Notes under the pieces: generated by a model
Database searches by the model: none
Told to the model about the DNA's origin: nothing
The model's input: only the letters and a program-made list of their open reading frames with translations
Assembly (NCBI GenBank): GCA_964513465.1
Contig: CAZEMR010000010.1
Location: 1-62,651 of the forward strand
Origin: CAZEMR01 sp964513465
GTDB taxonomy: Bacteria > Bacteroidota > Ignavibacteria > Kapaibacteriales > UBA2268
Direction of reading: 5' to 3'
DNA length: 62,651 nucleotides
Part shown: positions 35,407 through 44,285 of the stretch, piece after piece
Numbering within the stretch: the stretch's first letter is position 1
Layout: every line of letters starts with the position of its first letter
Made by a program: the position numbers and the translations under genes

Positions 35407-36648
35407 ATGGACAACAAAAAATATATACCAGAAATCGATCTCGGCAAATTCGATTACGATCTGCCCGAACATCGAATCGCCGAATTCCCGGAGCCTGATC
35501 GCCAGAAAAGCCGGCTGCTGGTATCGCGTCCCTGTGGAATCGAGCATCGCAGATTTTATGAAATTCCGGAATTATTACCTGAAAATTCTCTGCTAATTAT
35601 TAATAATACCAAGGTAATAGCCGCGCGGATACTGATGTCCAAACCCACCGGCGGCCGCGCCGAAATCCTCGCCGTCGATCCGATCGATCCATCGAACGAC
35701 CCGCAGATTACTATGCAGGCACGCGGCAAATGTATCTGGAATGCGATTATCGGCGGGCGCCGCATACGCGAAGGCGTCGAGCTGGCTCCTGCTGCGGATT
35801 ATCCGGGAATCGACTTTTCCGCAAAAATATTGAATAGGTCGGAAAACCGCGCGACGGTCGAATTTCGCTGGTCGCCCTCGGATATGTCATTCGCCGGGGC
35901 GCTGGCGCGTATAGGCAGAGTGCCGCTGCCGCCCTACATCCACCGCGAGGCAGTCGAATCCGACACAGAGCGCTACCAGACAGGCTATGCCGAGCGGGAA
36001 GGCTCGATCGCCGCTCCCACAGCGGGTCTGCGCTTTACTCCGGAGATTCTCGGGCAGCTTGACGATCGCGGAATCGACCGCGCAGAGCTGATATTACACG
36101 TCGGGCCGGGGACGTTCAGGCCGATTGATTCGGCCGACATCGCCCGCCACGAGATGCACAGCGAGCAAATCTTTATTTCCAAAAGTTCAATTAATAAAAT
36201 AATCCGCGCAATTGAATCGGGTAAAAAAATAATCGCGACCGGGACTACATCCGTTCGCACGCTGGAATCCCTTTACTGGCATGGGGTTAAGCTGATTAGA
36301 AATGAGGCCGGAAGGAATATCGAAATCGCGCAGTGGGACCCCTATCGCCTTGCCGTAGAGCGCGAGCTGCCCTCGAATGCCGAGGCTCTGGCCGCCGTAA
36401 CCCGAGAGCTGGAGCGCTCCGGTATGGAATTTGCCACCGGCCATACGAGCCTTTTTATCGTTCCCGGCTTCCATTTCCGGATTGTGGATATTCTAATCAC
36501 GAATTTCCATATGCCCAAAAGCACGCTGATCCTGCTCGTAGCGGCATTTGCAGGACTCGGCAGATGGCGCAATATATATGACGAGGCGCTCGCAAACGGC
36601 TATCGATTCTTGAGTTACGGCGATTCGTCGCTTTTGTTTCGCGAGTAA
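35407..36648 (+). CDS. queA: S-adenosylmethionine:tRNA ribosyltransferase-isomerase (QueA)
   Basis: 413 residues. Transfers and isomerises the ribosyl part of SAM to 7-aminomethyl-7-deazaguanine in tRNA, giving epoxyqueuosine. Family blocks: FDYDLPEHRIAEFPEPDRQKSRLL, LLIINNTKVIAARI, GRVPLPPYIHRE, ERYQTGYAEREGSIAAPTAGLRFT, LHVGPGTFRPI, ATGTTSVRTLES, TGHTSLFIVPGFHFRIVDILITNFHMPKSTL. It is longer than E. coli QueA (356 aa); the extra residues fall around 85-125 and 275-330 and match the longer QueA form of Bacteroidota-type genomes. No other queuosine gene lies nearby and no preQ1 riboswitch was seen. The stop codon abuts the stop of the converging peptidase gene with no spacing. Confidence 0.95.
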   Translation: MDNKKYIPEIDLGKFDYDLPEHRIAEFPEPDRQKSRLLVSRPCGIEHRRFYEIPELLPENSLLIINNTKVIAARILMSKPTGGRAEILAVDPIDPSNDPQITMQARGKCIWNAIIGGRRIREGVELAPAADYPGIDFSAKILNRSENRATVEFRWSPSDMSFAGALARIGRVPLPPYIHREAVESDTERYQTGYAEREGSIAAPTAGLRFTPEILGQLDDRGIDRAELILHVGPGTFRPIDSADIARHEMHSEQIFISKSSINKIIRAIESGKKIIATGTTSVRTLESLYWHGVKLIRNEAGRNIEIAQWDPYRLAVERELPSNAEALAAVTRELERSGMEFATGHTSLFIVPGFHFRIVDILITNFHMPKSTLILLVAAFAGLGRWRNIYDEALANGYRFLSYGDSSLLFRE

Positions 36649-37929
36649 CTATTCATCACGAGGAATAACGTCGATGCGGACGCAATTATCAACGCTGAAT
36701 ATGTCGCGCGCAAGTTCGGTTACTTCTCTCTTATTTATTTTCAAGTACTTATCTAATACTGAGTAAAGCCGCAAAGGGTCATCCCAAAACATAGTCTGAT
36801 AGCTTGCCATATCCGCAAGCCCCGATGAATACTGGATTTCGTGCGCAAGGCGGGTAGTAAGCTGATTGCCGGATTTCTCCAGCTCGGAAGCGTTTATACC
36901 TTTATCTTTCAATAGGTTAATTTCGTCGACAAGGGCCTCGGTCAGCTGATCGCAGGTCGTATATGGCTGATTTGCAACGGCATAGAGCGTAAACAGCGAA
37001 CAATACTCGCGCTTATCCAGAAACGCTCCTGCGTGCGATGCGATCTCGCTTTTGTAAACCAATGATTCATAAAGCCTTGAGCTGCGTCCATGCGCGAGTA
37101 TATTCGACAGGATATCTCCGGCGATCGTGCTGTCGTCCAGCATCCCATCTGCGTGGAAAGCAAGGAAAACCGCGGGCATCGGAACGTTATCCCGGGTTTC
37201 GATCTTCATACCGGCATTCTTGTAATCCTCCGAAAACTCAGGCCTGACGGGCAATTCCGGGTATTCGCGATCCGTTTCGAAATATTTTTCGGCCATCGCG
37301 AAGGCATAATCCGGATCGACATAGCCCGCAAGCACCATCACAGCATTATCAGGGCGGTAATATTTATCGAAAAAATCCTGCGCTTTTTCGACGGTCACAT
37401 TCTCTACATCTTCAATTCTGCCATGGACTTCCCACGAATATCCAGTGCGCCGGTCGAAGGCGTTCGAGGCCAGCTCCTCGCGCCATTTGCCGTAAGGCTG
37501 ATCGTTCACAGTCTGGCGAATCTCTTCGGTGACAACGCTGATCTGGTTTTCAAGCGCTTCGGGTGTAACCTCGAAATTGAACATCCGGTCGGACTCGAGC
37601 CACATTGCCAGTTCGAGCTGATGCGACGGAAGGGAAATGTGGTAACTTGTATAATCATAAGTAGTATAGGCGTTGTTCGATCCGCCTGCGAGAGAGCATA
37701 TCTTATCAAAATCGCCCTTTTTTATATTCTTCGTTCCTTCGAACATCAAATGCTCGAAAAGATGCGCGAATCCTGTCATCCCGGGGATTTCGTCCTTCGA
37801 TCCCACGCGATATGCTGTGTTGAGCGTAATAACCGGTGCGGTATGTTTTTCAATAACGACAAAATCGAGGCCATTTTTCAATTTTTTTCTGCTGATCGGA
37901 AGCGTTCTGCTTAAATCCTTTAAAGTCAT
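36649..37929 (-). CDS. M16-family (insulinase/pitrilysin) zinc peptidase
   Basis: 426 residues, the usual size of the small M16B subunits. The inverted zinc motif HLFEH is present at H56-E59-H60 inside MTGFAHLFEHLMFEGTKN, so this is the catalytic type of chain, and VTEEIRQTVNDQPYG carries the downstream Glu region. A second half (about 200-426) has the usual non-catalytic repeat of the fold (VMVLAGYVDPDYAFAMAEKYF). No signal peptide is visible; it may act in the cytoplasm or be secreted by an unseen route. No partner M16 chain is adjacent, so it may be a homodimer. The start codon is an ATG with a weak AAAGGA. A 388-bp region separates it from the divergent DoxX-like gene. Confidence 0.92.
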   Translation of the reverse strand: MTLKDLSRTLPISRKKLKNGLDFVVIEKHTAPVITLNTAYRVGSKDEIPGMTGFAHLFEHLMFEGTKNIKKGDFDKICSLAGGSNNAYTTYDYTSYHISLPSHQLELAMWLESDRMFNFEVTPEALENQISVVTEEIRQTVNDQPYGKWREELASNAFDRRTGYSWEVHGRIEDVENVTVEKAQDFFDKYYRPDNAVMVLAGYVDPDYAFAMAEKYFETDREYPELPVRPEFSEDYKNAGMKIETRDNVPMPAVFLAFHADGMLDDSTIAGDILSNILAHGRSSRLYESLVYKSEIASHAGAFLDKREYCSLFTLYAVANQPYTTCDQLTEALVDEINLLKDKGINASELEKSGNQLTTRLAHEIQYSSGLADMASYQTMFWDDPLRLYSVLDKYLKINKREVTELARDIFSVDNCVRIDVIPRDE

Positions 37930-38317
37930 ATTATTATCTTTTCCTTTGCCTGCTTTTGCATTTGAATGCGTATGAATACAATTGATTCTAAGTTGAATGT
38001 ATTAAATAAATTGCAGCAAAATTATGAGTTAAAACGTTAAATATGCCGACTAAGTCATTGCATCTGAATGAATTAGAGCGCAATCTGCTGCGAATCTCTG
38101 TAGTTTTTGAATTTCACAATCCGGCGTCATTTCCGGCCAGAATAACAATCTAATAAAGTTGATCTTAAACTGCAAACAAACCATTTGAAAACCGATTTTA
38201 TTCAGTTTCGATTTGATATTTTTACCGCTGAAAAATCGGTGCACTATTTGCATAAAATACAAAAATAAGTAAATAGTCTCTTTCAAAATAGATATAGAAC
38301 AAACAGAACGGAAAAAG
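37930..38317. other. Divergent intergenic region, no gene seen
   Basis: 388 bp, AT-rich, between the M16 peptidase and DoxX-like genes. The one clear structure is an inverted repeat ACCGATTTT (38191-38199) / AAAAATCGGT (38231-38240) with a 31-nt loop, about 80 bp before the DoxX-like start; it could be a regulatory hairpin or a protein site. No tRNA or coding frame recognised. Confidence 0.6.
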
Positions 38318-38776
38318 ATGCGAAATTTTTTGAACAATCCCTGGCTGAGCCTCCTGGCGCGGCTGATTGCAGGCGGAATGTTTATACTCACCGGCTGGGT
38401 CAAGATCGCCGACCCGCATGGATTCGCCGACGAAATAGCCAACTACGGCATTCTGAGCGGCCCGCTGCTCAATTTATCCGCGATAATTCTGCCCTGGCTG
38501 GAACTAATCGTTGGTATATTTTTTATTGCTGGACTCCGAATACGAGCTAATACATTGATAATAGGCGGGTTACTGGTGGTGTTCATAGCCGCTGTTGCCA
38601 GCGCCTGGGCCCGCGGTCTGAATATCGACTGCGGCTGCTATTCGGACATCGCCACCCAGAAGGTAGGAATCGAGAAATTACTTGAAAATACAGGACTTCT
38701 GCTGCTGACAATTTATGTTTATCTGAATTCAGACAGGCGTTTTACCGTGGACAGATTCCTGCGGAAAAAAGCATGA
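38318..38776 (+). CDS. DoxX/MauE-family membrane protein
   Basis: 152 residues with four hydrophobic helices (about 9-30, 48-66, 75-97 and 115-137). The opening WLSLLARLIAGGMFILTGWVKIADP and the GLNIDCGCYSD motif between helices 3 and 4 place it with the MauE-like branch of DoxX. In MauE-type proteins a Cys-Gly-Cys near this place is linked to disulfide or methylamine dehydrogenase maturation; whether that applies here is not shown. Its stop overlaps the ComF-like start in an ATGA, so the two are translated together. Confidence 0.85.
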   Translation: MRNFLNNPWLSLLARLIAGGMFILTGWVKIADPHGFADEIANYGILSGPLLNLSAIILPWLELIVGIFFIAGLRIRANTLIIGGLLVVFIAAVASAWARGLNIDCGCYSDIATQKVGIEKLLENTGLLLLTIYVYLNSDRRFTVDRFLRKKA

Positions 38777-39486
38777 CCACGGCGGGGCTGATTCGCTCGT
38801 TCGCGGATTCGATTGCCGGAGTGCTCGCTCCGCGTAAATGCCTTGTATGCGGTAGGGTTACCGAGGGCGAGCCGGCTGCCGAAGAATTTATATGTCCTCA
38901 ATGCATCGACCGAATTCCACATGCGCCCGCCCCGGAGGATATCCGAAGTCGGATGCTGACGGCCTTCGGGCGTGATGAGCTGCGGCTTCGCAGAGTCTGC
39001 GCACTTATTTCGCTTTCCGACAATTTTGATTACATGGAAATCATCCATTCACTGAAATATCACGGCATTTCCCGGGCGGCGGAAGACCTGGGGCAATTGC
39101 TCGCAAGGCGGCTAAGGCTCGAGGGTATGGACGATTACGACTGGATAATCCCAGTGCCGATCCACCTCGCCCGGCTTCGGGAGCGGGGGTATAATCAATC
39201 GGAAATTATCGCGCGTGGAATAGTTCGCGAAATCGTCGGGAGAGTTCGGCCGGACATTATCCGCAGGCATATTTATACAAGCACGCAGACTACGCTCAGC
39301 GCCGGCAGACGCCGGGAAAACGTTGCTGCGGCATTTTCGCTGCTTGCGTCGGAAGATGTGGCGGGACGCCGGATACTGCTTGTGGACGATGTGCTGACGA
39401 CCGGCTCGACTCTGAATGCCTGTGCGGCTTGTCTTGATGCTGCCGGGCCGGAATTTGTCGATGCCGCCGTGATTGCCCGGGCATAG
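38773..39486 (+). CDS. ComF-family phosphoribosyltransferase-like protein
   Basis: 237 residues. A zinc-ribbon of paired Cys at the N-terminus (CLVCGRV near 22 and CPQCIDRIP near 46) is followed by a type I phosphoribosyltransferase fold: IHSLKYHGISRAAEDLG, IIPVPIHLARLRERGYNQSEIIARGI and the PRPP loop ILLVDDVLTTGSTLNA near residue 205. The family includes ComFC of competent bacteria and GntX/YhgH; members assist DNA uptake or recombination, with PRPP transfer not proven. The ATG overlaps the stop of the DoxX-like gene by 4 bp. There are no other competence genes in the window. Confidence 0.9.
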   Translation: MTTAGLIRSFADSIAGVLAPRKCLVCGRVTEGEPAAEEFICPQCIDRIPHAPAPEDIRSRMLTAFGRDELRLRRVCALISLSDNFDYMEIIHSLKYHGISRAAEDLGQLLARRLRLEGMDDYDWIIPVPIHLARLRERGYNQSEIIARGIVREIVGRVRPDIIRRHIYTSTQTTLSAGRRRENVAAAFSLLASEDVAGRRILLVDDVLTTGSTLNACAACLDAAGPEFVDAAVIARA

Positions 39487-39548
39487 ATTTTATCTTTAGT
39501 GGAATTCTTCATATTTTAAAAAAATCCTCTGACAAATTTTCCGGAATT

Positions 39549-40916
39549 ATGAAAAAATATGTTTGGTTGATAATCCTCTTCGCCGCGCTGAATGCGGGAT
39601 TTGCGCAAAATATCGAATATACCTATCCCTGGCCCGATGGCATACCCAAAGAGATTTACGAGCAGCGCCGGCAGCGACTCGCGGGGTATCTGGGCGAGAA
39701 TTCCGCGCTGATCGCTCTCGCCGGCGATTATTTCAGCGGCTGTGTCGAGCGGGATGATTTCAGGCAAAATGCGAATATGGTTTATCTGAGCGGATGCCCC
39801 GAGCCCGAATCAATCTTAATCATTATGCCAAAAGGATTTACCGTTGGCGGAACGGATGCTGACGATGCGCTGTTTCTCGCAGGACAGGATCCGGACGATA
39901 TATTCATACATGGTATGCGGATGCAGCCCGAGGACGCCCGCGAAATACTTGGCATATCGGCGTTTATGAAATCGGAATTGCTGAATAATCTGAAAATTTT
40001 CGCCGGAATCGACACTCTGTATTTCCCAATACCCGGCGAAGGCGGTCTGCATTCGTATTCGACCGTTAACGAGTCGATGCCCGATCTGATTAACAAGATT
40101 TCCGAAGAATATCCTTTTATTAAAATCCGGAAAAATCTGCCCGCGCTGAACCGGCTGCGCGGAGTAAAAGACAGCGCCGAAATCCGGCTGCTGCGGCGTG
40201 CTGCGGAGATTACCGCAGCGGGGCATATAGCCGCCATGAAAGCAATTGCGCCAGGAATGAGCGAACGGCAGATCGAGGCCGAGATGGAGTATCAATTCCG
40301 CGCTCTGGGCGGCGACGGCCCGGCATTCCCGTCGATAATCGGTTCGGGGCCGAATTCATGCATTGTGCACTATACGAAAAGCGCGCGTGTCGCCCGCTCC
40401 GGCGAGCTTGTGCTGATGGACTGCGGCGCGGATTACTGCACGTATTCCGGGGATATTTCGCGAACCGTTCCGGTCGATGGCAAATTTACACAGGAGCAGA
40501 GATTTATTTACGAAATCGTACTCGAAGCGCACCGCGAAGCCGCCAAAAAAGCTAAGCCCGGCGCGATGTTCATGGCGCCGCATATCCGCGCTATGAGCGT
40601 TATTGCCCAAGGGCTTACCGAGATCGGGGTGACGCGAGACCCGGCGGACTATCGCGAGTATTTCAGCCATGGCACCTCGCACTATCTGGGCATCGACGTC
40701 CACGACACCGGCAGCTTTGGCAGCCTCGAGCCAGGGAATGTAATCACAATCGAGCCGGGTATTTATATACCGCCGGGCAGCGACTGCGCCCCGAAATGGT
40801 GGGGCATAGGTGTCAGGATCGAAGACGACTATCTGATCACCCAGGACGGCTCGGTGAGCCTGACGCCCGATCTGCCGATGGATCCCGACGAAATCGAAAA
40901 AATTATGTCTGAATGA
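39549..40916 (+). CDS. Exported M24-family Xaa-Pro aminopeptidase
   Basis: 455 residues. A signal peptide MKKYVWLIILFAALNAGFAQ distinguishes it from the cytoplasmic PepP. N-terminal AMP_N-like domain (about 30-165) with FRQNANMVYLSGCPEPES, then a pita-bread M24 domain (about 185-450) whose five metal ligands can be placed in LMDCGADYCTYSGDISRTVPV (two Asp), FSHGTSHYLGIDVHDTG (His), ITIEPGIYIP (Glu) and GVRIEDDYLIT (Glu). It removes an N-terminal residue before proline from peptides in the periplasm or outside. The isochorismatase-like gene follows 41 bp later with a strong ribosome site. The 3' end shows a tandem 18-bp duplication spanning the stop. Confidence 0.93.
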   Translation: MKKYVWLIILFAALNAGFAQNIEYTYPWPDGIPKEIYEQRRQRLAGYLGENSALIALAGDYFSGCVERDDFRQNANMVYLSGCPEPESILIIMPKGFTVGGTDADDALFLAGQDPDDIFIHGMRMQPEDAREILGISAFMKSELLNNLKIFAGIDTLYFPIPGEGGLHSYSTVNESMPDLINKISEEYPFIKIRKNLPALNRLRGVKDSAEIRLLRRAAEITAAGHIAAMKAIAPGMSERQIEAEMEYQFRALGGDGPAFPSIIGSGPNSCIVHYTKSARVARSGELVLMDCGADYCTYSGDISRTVPVDGKFTQEQRFIYEIVLEAHREAAKKAKPGAMFMAPHIRAMSVIAQGLTEIGVTRDPADYREYFSHGTSHYLGIDVHDTGSFGSLEPGNVITIEPGIYIPPGSDCAPKWWGIGVRIEDDYLITQDGSVSLTPDLPMDPDEIEKIMSE

Positions 40917-40940
40917 ATATTAATGTCTGAATAAATATTA
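40905..40940 (+). repeat. Tandem 18-bp duplication across a gene end
   Basis: Units 40905-40922 and 40923-40940 differ by one base (atgtctgaatgaatatta against atgtctgaataaatatta). Each unit codes M-S-E-stop, so the first supplies the real stop of the peptidase gene and the second repeats it. Confidence 0.9.
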
Positions 40941-40957
40941 TATAATCAGGAGGAAAA

Positions 40958-41503
40958 ATGAGAATCAATCCCGAAGATACCTTCGCAGTGATGATCGATA
41001 TTCAATATCGTTTATTCCCGCATATCTATGATTTCGAGCAGCTCGAGCTTAACTCCGCAAGGCTGATCGAAGGCATGCACATCCTTGATATTCCGATAAT
41101 TATGACTGAGCAGTATCCCAAGGGCCTCGGGCCTACCATTCCTTCGCTGAAGGAAATGCTGGGCCGCGAAATCAGCCCGATCGTAAAGGATACCTTCAGT
41201 TGCTGCGGCGAAGGCGGATTTATGGAAGCGGTGGAAAAGCATGACCGTAAAAATGTAATAATCTTCGGTATCGAGGCCCACGTCTGCGTCTTGCAGACGG
41301 TGACCGACCTTATCGAAGGGGGCTATCAGCCTGTGGTTATCGCCAATTGCGTAAGCTCGCGCGAGAAGCTCGACCGCGACTTTGCAATCGAGCGCATGAG
41401 AGACGAGGGCGCAATAATCACCACATTCGAATCGATACTTTTCGAGCTCTGCGTTACTTCTAAGCACGAGAAATTCAAGCAGATATCAAATCTGGTGAAA
41501 TAA
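40958..41503 (+). CDS. Isochorismatase-like cysteine hydrolase
   Basis: 181 residues of the isochorismatase-like hydrolase family. The catalytic triad residues can be placed: Asp14 (FAVMIDIQYRLF), Lys77 (ISPIVKDTFSC) and Cys110 (GIEAHVCVLQTV), followed by the cis-peptide loop region. Closest in look to YcaC-type hydrolases rather than EntB. Substrate unknown (amides, N-carbamoyl or isochorismate-like). An AGGAGG ribosome site (40948-40953) makes the start at 40958 firm. Follows the exported peptidase; the C-terminus ends VTSKHEKFKQISNLVK with no extra domain. Confidence 0.93.
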   Translation: MRINPEDTFAVMIDIQYRLFPHIYDFEQLELNSARLIEGMHILDIPIIMTEQYPKGLGPTIPSLKEMLGREISPIVKDTFSCCGEGGFMEAVEKHDRKNVIIFGIEAHVCVLQTVTDLIEGGYQPVVIANCVSSREKLDRDFAIERMRDEGAIITTFESILFELCVTSKHEKFKQISNLVK

Positions 41504-41511
41504 TCCCGCGC

Positions 41512-41850
41512 TCAGACGATTTCGCTGAGGGCTTCGTCGACCGTGTCGAAATAGCCGAACAGCGAGTGGATGCGAGAAATCTGCATCAGGGTCAGAACAA
41601 TGCCTCCGACGCCGACTAGGATTACCGGTATGTCGTTGTCCTTAAGCTGGCGATGGGCAAGCAAAAGCGCTCCCAGGCCCGAGCTGTCTATGCGTTCGAC
41701 GCGGGTCATATCGATAATCAGCGCATTGATGTTCGGCTGGCAGAGTATGAGCATTTCGGCCTTCATATCGGCAGCGTCCTCGGAGTCGATAGAGGATTGC
41801 TTGACCGTAAAAATGACGATGTCGTCCTTGTGTTCGATTGAATAATTCAT
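41512..41850 (-). CDS. STAS-domain anti-sigma-factor antagonist-like protein
   Basis: 112 residues. A single STAS domain: strand EHKDDIVIFTVKQSS, then ALIIDMTRVERIDSSGLGALLLAH with the phosphorylatable Ser at 56/57, as in SpoIIAA/RsbV. Usually such proteins bind and release an anti-sigma kinase; no RsbW-like kinase, phosphatase or sigma factor is adjacent here, so its partners are elsewhere. It lies tail to tail with the isochorismatase-like gene (8 bp between) and diverges from the glycosyltransferase gene. Confidence 0.92.
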   Translation of the reverse strand: MNYSIEHKDDIVIFTVKQSSIDSEDAADMKAEMLILCQPNINALIIDMTRVERIDSSGLGALLLAHRQLKDNDIPVILVGVGGIVLTLMQISRIHSLFGYFDTVDEALSEIV

Positions 41851-41908
41851 TGACTCTCATTTATAATATTTGAAAAATAGAAATCCGGAAATTTGCAAAT
41901 GATTCATT

Positions 41909-42949
41909 ATGAATTTACCTAATATAAAAAAAATATCCAAGATACTTATTATCCGGCTGAGCTCGATGGGGGATGTGATACTCTCCAGCGCGCTTGTCCG
42001 CTCGGTTCGCAGCGCCTGTCCCGATGCCATGATTGATTTCGCAGTTGCAAAGCAATTCGCCGGATCGGTGGAATACAATCCCCGTATTTCGAATATATTT
42101 AAATATGATAAGTCGCTCGAAGTAAAAGAGATATTGCGGCGGCGCGATGAATTCATGAAGTCAAATGGCATCGATAAATACGATGTTGTATTCGATTTGC
42201 AGAACAATCTGCGCAGCCGCATATTCACCCGCGGCATCGCTGATAATATTTCCCGCATCGACAAGCGCCGCCTGTATAAACTTGCGCTGGTGCATATGCA
42301 CAAAATCATAAGTCCGCCGCGGCATGTGGCCGATATTTATATGGATGCCGCACGGCCATTCGGAGTCACCGACGATGGCCGCGGACTCGAGCTATGGCTG
42401 CCCGACGAATCCGGCGATTATCCCCCGGAAGCGCGCCGGCAATGCGAACAGCCCCGCAGTATTGCTATCGCCCCCGGCGCACACCACTTCACAAAACGCT
42501 GGCCTGCCGAGAAATTTGCGCGGCTGGCCGACCGGCTGGCCGAACGCTATGGCGCAAGCATCGCCACATTCGGCGGCGCCGCCGATGTCGACATCTGCCG
42601 ATTTATAATTTCGCTGGCGAGGGCGAATATACGCGACCTTTCGGGGTCGACCTCGATTGCCAGGACTGCCAGCCGGCTGGACGAATACGACCTGCTGGTT
42701 ACCAACGACACAGGGATGATGCACATAGCTGCGGCGCGCCGGGTGCCGGTGGTTGCGATTTTCGGATCGACCGTGCCCGAGCTGGGGTTTGCGCCGTGGG
42801 GGACACTCTCGCAGATAGTGCGTACCAACCTACGCTGCCAGCCCTGCACTCATATCGGACGGGAGGATTGCCCGAAGGGGCATTTCCGCTGTATGCTCGA
42901 TCTCAATCCGGTGGATATTATGCCGGCGATCGAAAAAATATTTCCATAA
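41909..42949 (+). CDS. Glycosyltransferase family 9 (heptosyltransferase-like)
   Basis: 346 residues. The opening ILIIRLSSMGDVILSSALVRSVR is the glycosyltransferase 9 N-terminal signature, and the second half has IAIAPGAHHFTKRWPAEKFARLAD, LVTNDTGMMHIAAARRVPVVAIFGST and the late CQPCTHIGREDCPKGHFRCM. Typical members add heptose or another sugar to the LPS core, acting at the cytoplasmic face of the inner membrane with an ADP-sugar donor. Donor and acceptor are not known here. A Gfo/Idh oxidoreductase gene follows about 95 bp later. The start is the ATG at 41909. Confidence 0.93.
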   Translation: MNLPNIKKISKILIIRLSSMGDVILSSALVRSVRSACPDAMIDFAVAKQFAGSVEYNPRISNIFKYDKSLEVKEILRRRDEFMKSNGIDKYDVVFDLQNNLRSRIFTRGIADNISRIDKRRLYKLALVHMHKIISPPRHVADIYMDAARPFGVTDDGRGLELWLPDESGDYPPEARRQCEQPRSIAIAPGAHHFTKRWPAEKFARLADRLAERYGASIATFGGAADVDICRFIISLARANIRDLSGSTSIARTASRLDEYDLLVTNDTGMMHIAAARRVPVVAIFGSTVPELGFAPWGTLSQIVRTNLRCQPCTHIGREDCPKGHFRCMLDLNPVDIMPAIEKIFP

Positions 42950-43044
42950 TAAAATAATTCGCGGCTTTGGCCTTATTCATTTTTAGATAGACAATTTTTT
43001 TACGAATTTTGTAAAAATATTAATTCGGAAAAGCAGGCCAGCAT

Positions 43045-44043
43045 ATGAAATCAATCAACATCGCACTGATCGGATGCGGAGAAATCGCACAGAATTTTCA
43101 TTTGCCAGTTATCAGAAATCTGCCCGGGATACGGCTGGTGGCAATACACGACCGCGTGGGATCGCGCGCCGCTGCAATCGCCGGGAAATTCGATGTCCCT
43201 TACGTATGCGAGACGATTGATGAGCTGCTCGAAATCGACGAGATCGAAGCAGTGGACATATGCACCCCGACCCATACCCACAAAGAAGTCTCGCTCGCCG
43301 CGCTCGAAGCCGGCAAGCATGTATTTATCGAAAAGCCCATTGCCCGCAATCACCAAGAAGCCAAAGCAATCCATGCCGCCGCCGAAAAATCCGGCAAAAA
43401 AGTAATGGTAGGCATGAACCAGAGATTTCGCTCGGATACTATGATGATGAAAAATTATGTACAGATGGGCGAGATCGGCAGTGTATTCTATGCAAAGGCC
43501 GGCTGGATACAGCAGACCGAAAAGCGTTGGCGCCAGGACCCCCGGCTATCCGGAGGGGGAGTGCTTATGGATCTCGGGTTATCCATTATCGATTCGCTGC
43601 TCTGGATATATGATTTCGTGCCGGTGGCATCGGTCGAAGCCGCAATTTTCAACCGCCAGACCCGCGAAGTCGAGGACGTCGCCGTCGCAATGATGCGATT
43701 CCGCGATGGCAGCATTGCCACGGTCGAGACCAGTTGGGCGCTTTTTTCAGCGGCCACTCGCTTTTACTGCGACGTTTACGGCAGCGAAGGCTCTGTGCGG
43801 GTCAATCCGCTCGAGCTATACCGCAGCGAGGGCGGGCTTTCGCATCCGCATAAATCCCTCGGCCTTAAAAATAAATATATAATCCACCAGAAATCTTTCG
43901 AAAACGAGCTGAAGCATTTCATCAATGCGCTTCAGGGTTTGGGGCCGATAATCTCGACTACTGGCGAGGCAGTGGAGTCTATGCGAATAATCGACGCACT
44001 CTATCGCTCCGCCCGAGATGGCGGCTGTGTGACGCTGGACTGA
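43045..44043 (+). CDS. Gfo/Idh/MocA-family NAD(P)-dependent oxidoreductase
   Basis: 332 residues. Rossmann nucleotide-binding domain at the N-terminus (IALIGCGEIAQNFHLPVIRN, then AVDICTPTHTHKEV), the family hallmark HVFIEKPIARN at about 95-105 and the C-terminal alpha/beta domain with GGGVLMDLGLSIIDSLLW and VEDVAVAMMRFRDGS. Members oxidise or reduce sugars and sugar-like alcohols. The specific substrate cannot be read. Next to a glycosyltransferase, so a sugar-precursor role in envelope glycans is plausible but inferred. A strong terminator follows. Confidence 0.93.
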   Translation: MKSINIALIGCGEIAQNFHLPVIRNLPGIRLVAIHDRVGSRAAAIAGKFDVPYVCETIDELLEIDEIEAVDICTPTHTHKEVSLAALEAGKHVFIEKPIARNHQEAKAIHAAAEKSGKKVMVGMNQRFRSDTMMMKNYVQMGEIGSVFYAKAGWIQQTEKRWRQDPRLSGGGVLMDLGLSIIDSLLWIYDFVPVASVEAAIFNRQTREVEDVAVAMMRFRDGSIATVETSWALFSAATRFYCDVYGSEGSVRVNPLELYRSEGGLSHPHKSLGLKNKYIIHQKSFENELKHFINALQGLGPIISTTGEAVESMRIIDALYRSARDGGCVTLD

Positions 44044-44103
44044 CAGCTCCGCCATAGAATTCGCAAAAGTGAATTAATCAAAAAATGCAAACATAAAAGA
44101 ATG

Positions 44104-44157
44104 CCGGAAATAAAAAAATTAATTATAATTCATAATTAGTTAATTTCCGGTTTTTTT
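44104..44157 (+). terminator. Rho-independent terminator after the oxidoreductase gene
   Basis: CCGGAAAT at 44104-44111 pairs with ATTTCCGG at 44143-44150; the intervening 31 nt can also pair (ATTAATTAT/ATAATTAGT-like), and seven T follow. It lies 60 bp after the gene's stop. Confidence 0.85.
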
Positions 44158-44285
44158 CGTATATTGTTTTGCTTTTGGATTAATATCCCATATATATACA
44201 CTCGCCTGATCACACAGGTTAAATAAGCATCGCTTAGAAAATACTTAAAGAATAGATTTTTAAAAATTTGAGCAGGAGGTCATCC

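Noticed and set aside
35407..36648. Possible preQ1 riboswitch before queA
   Set aside because: Only 7 bp separate the secA terminator from the start codon, so there is no room for an aptamer.
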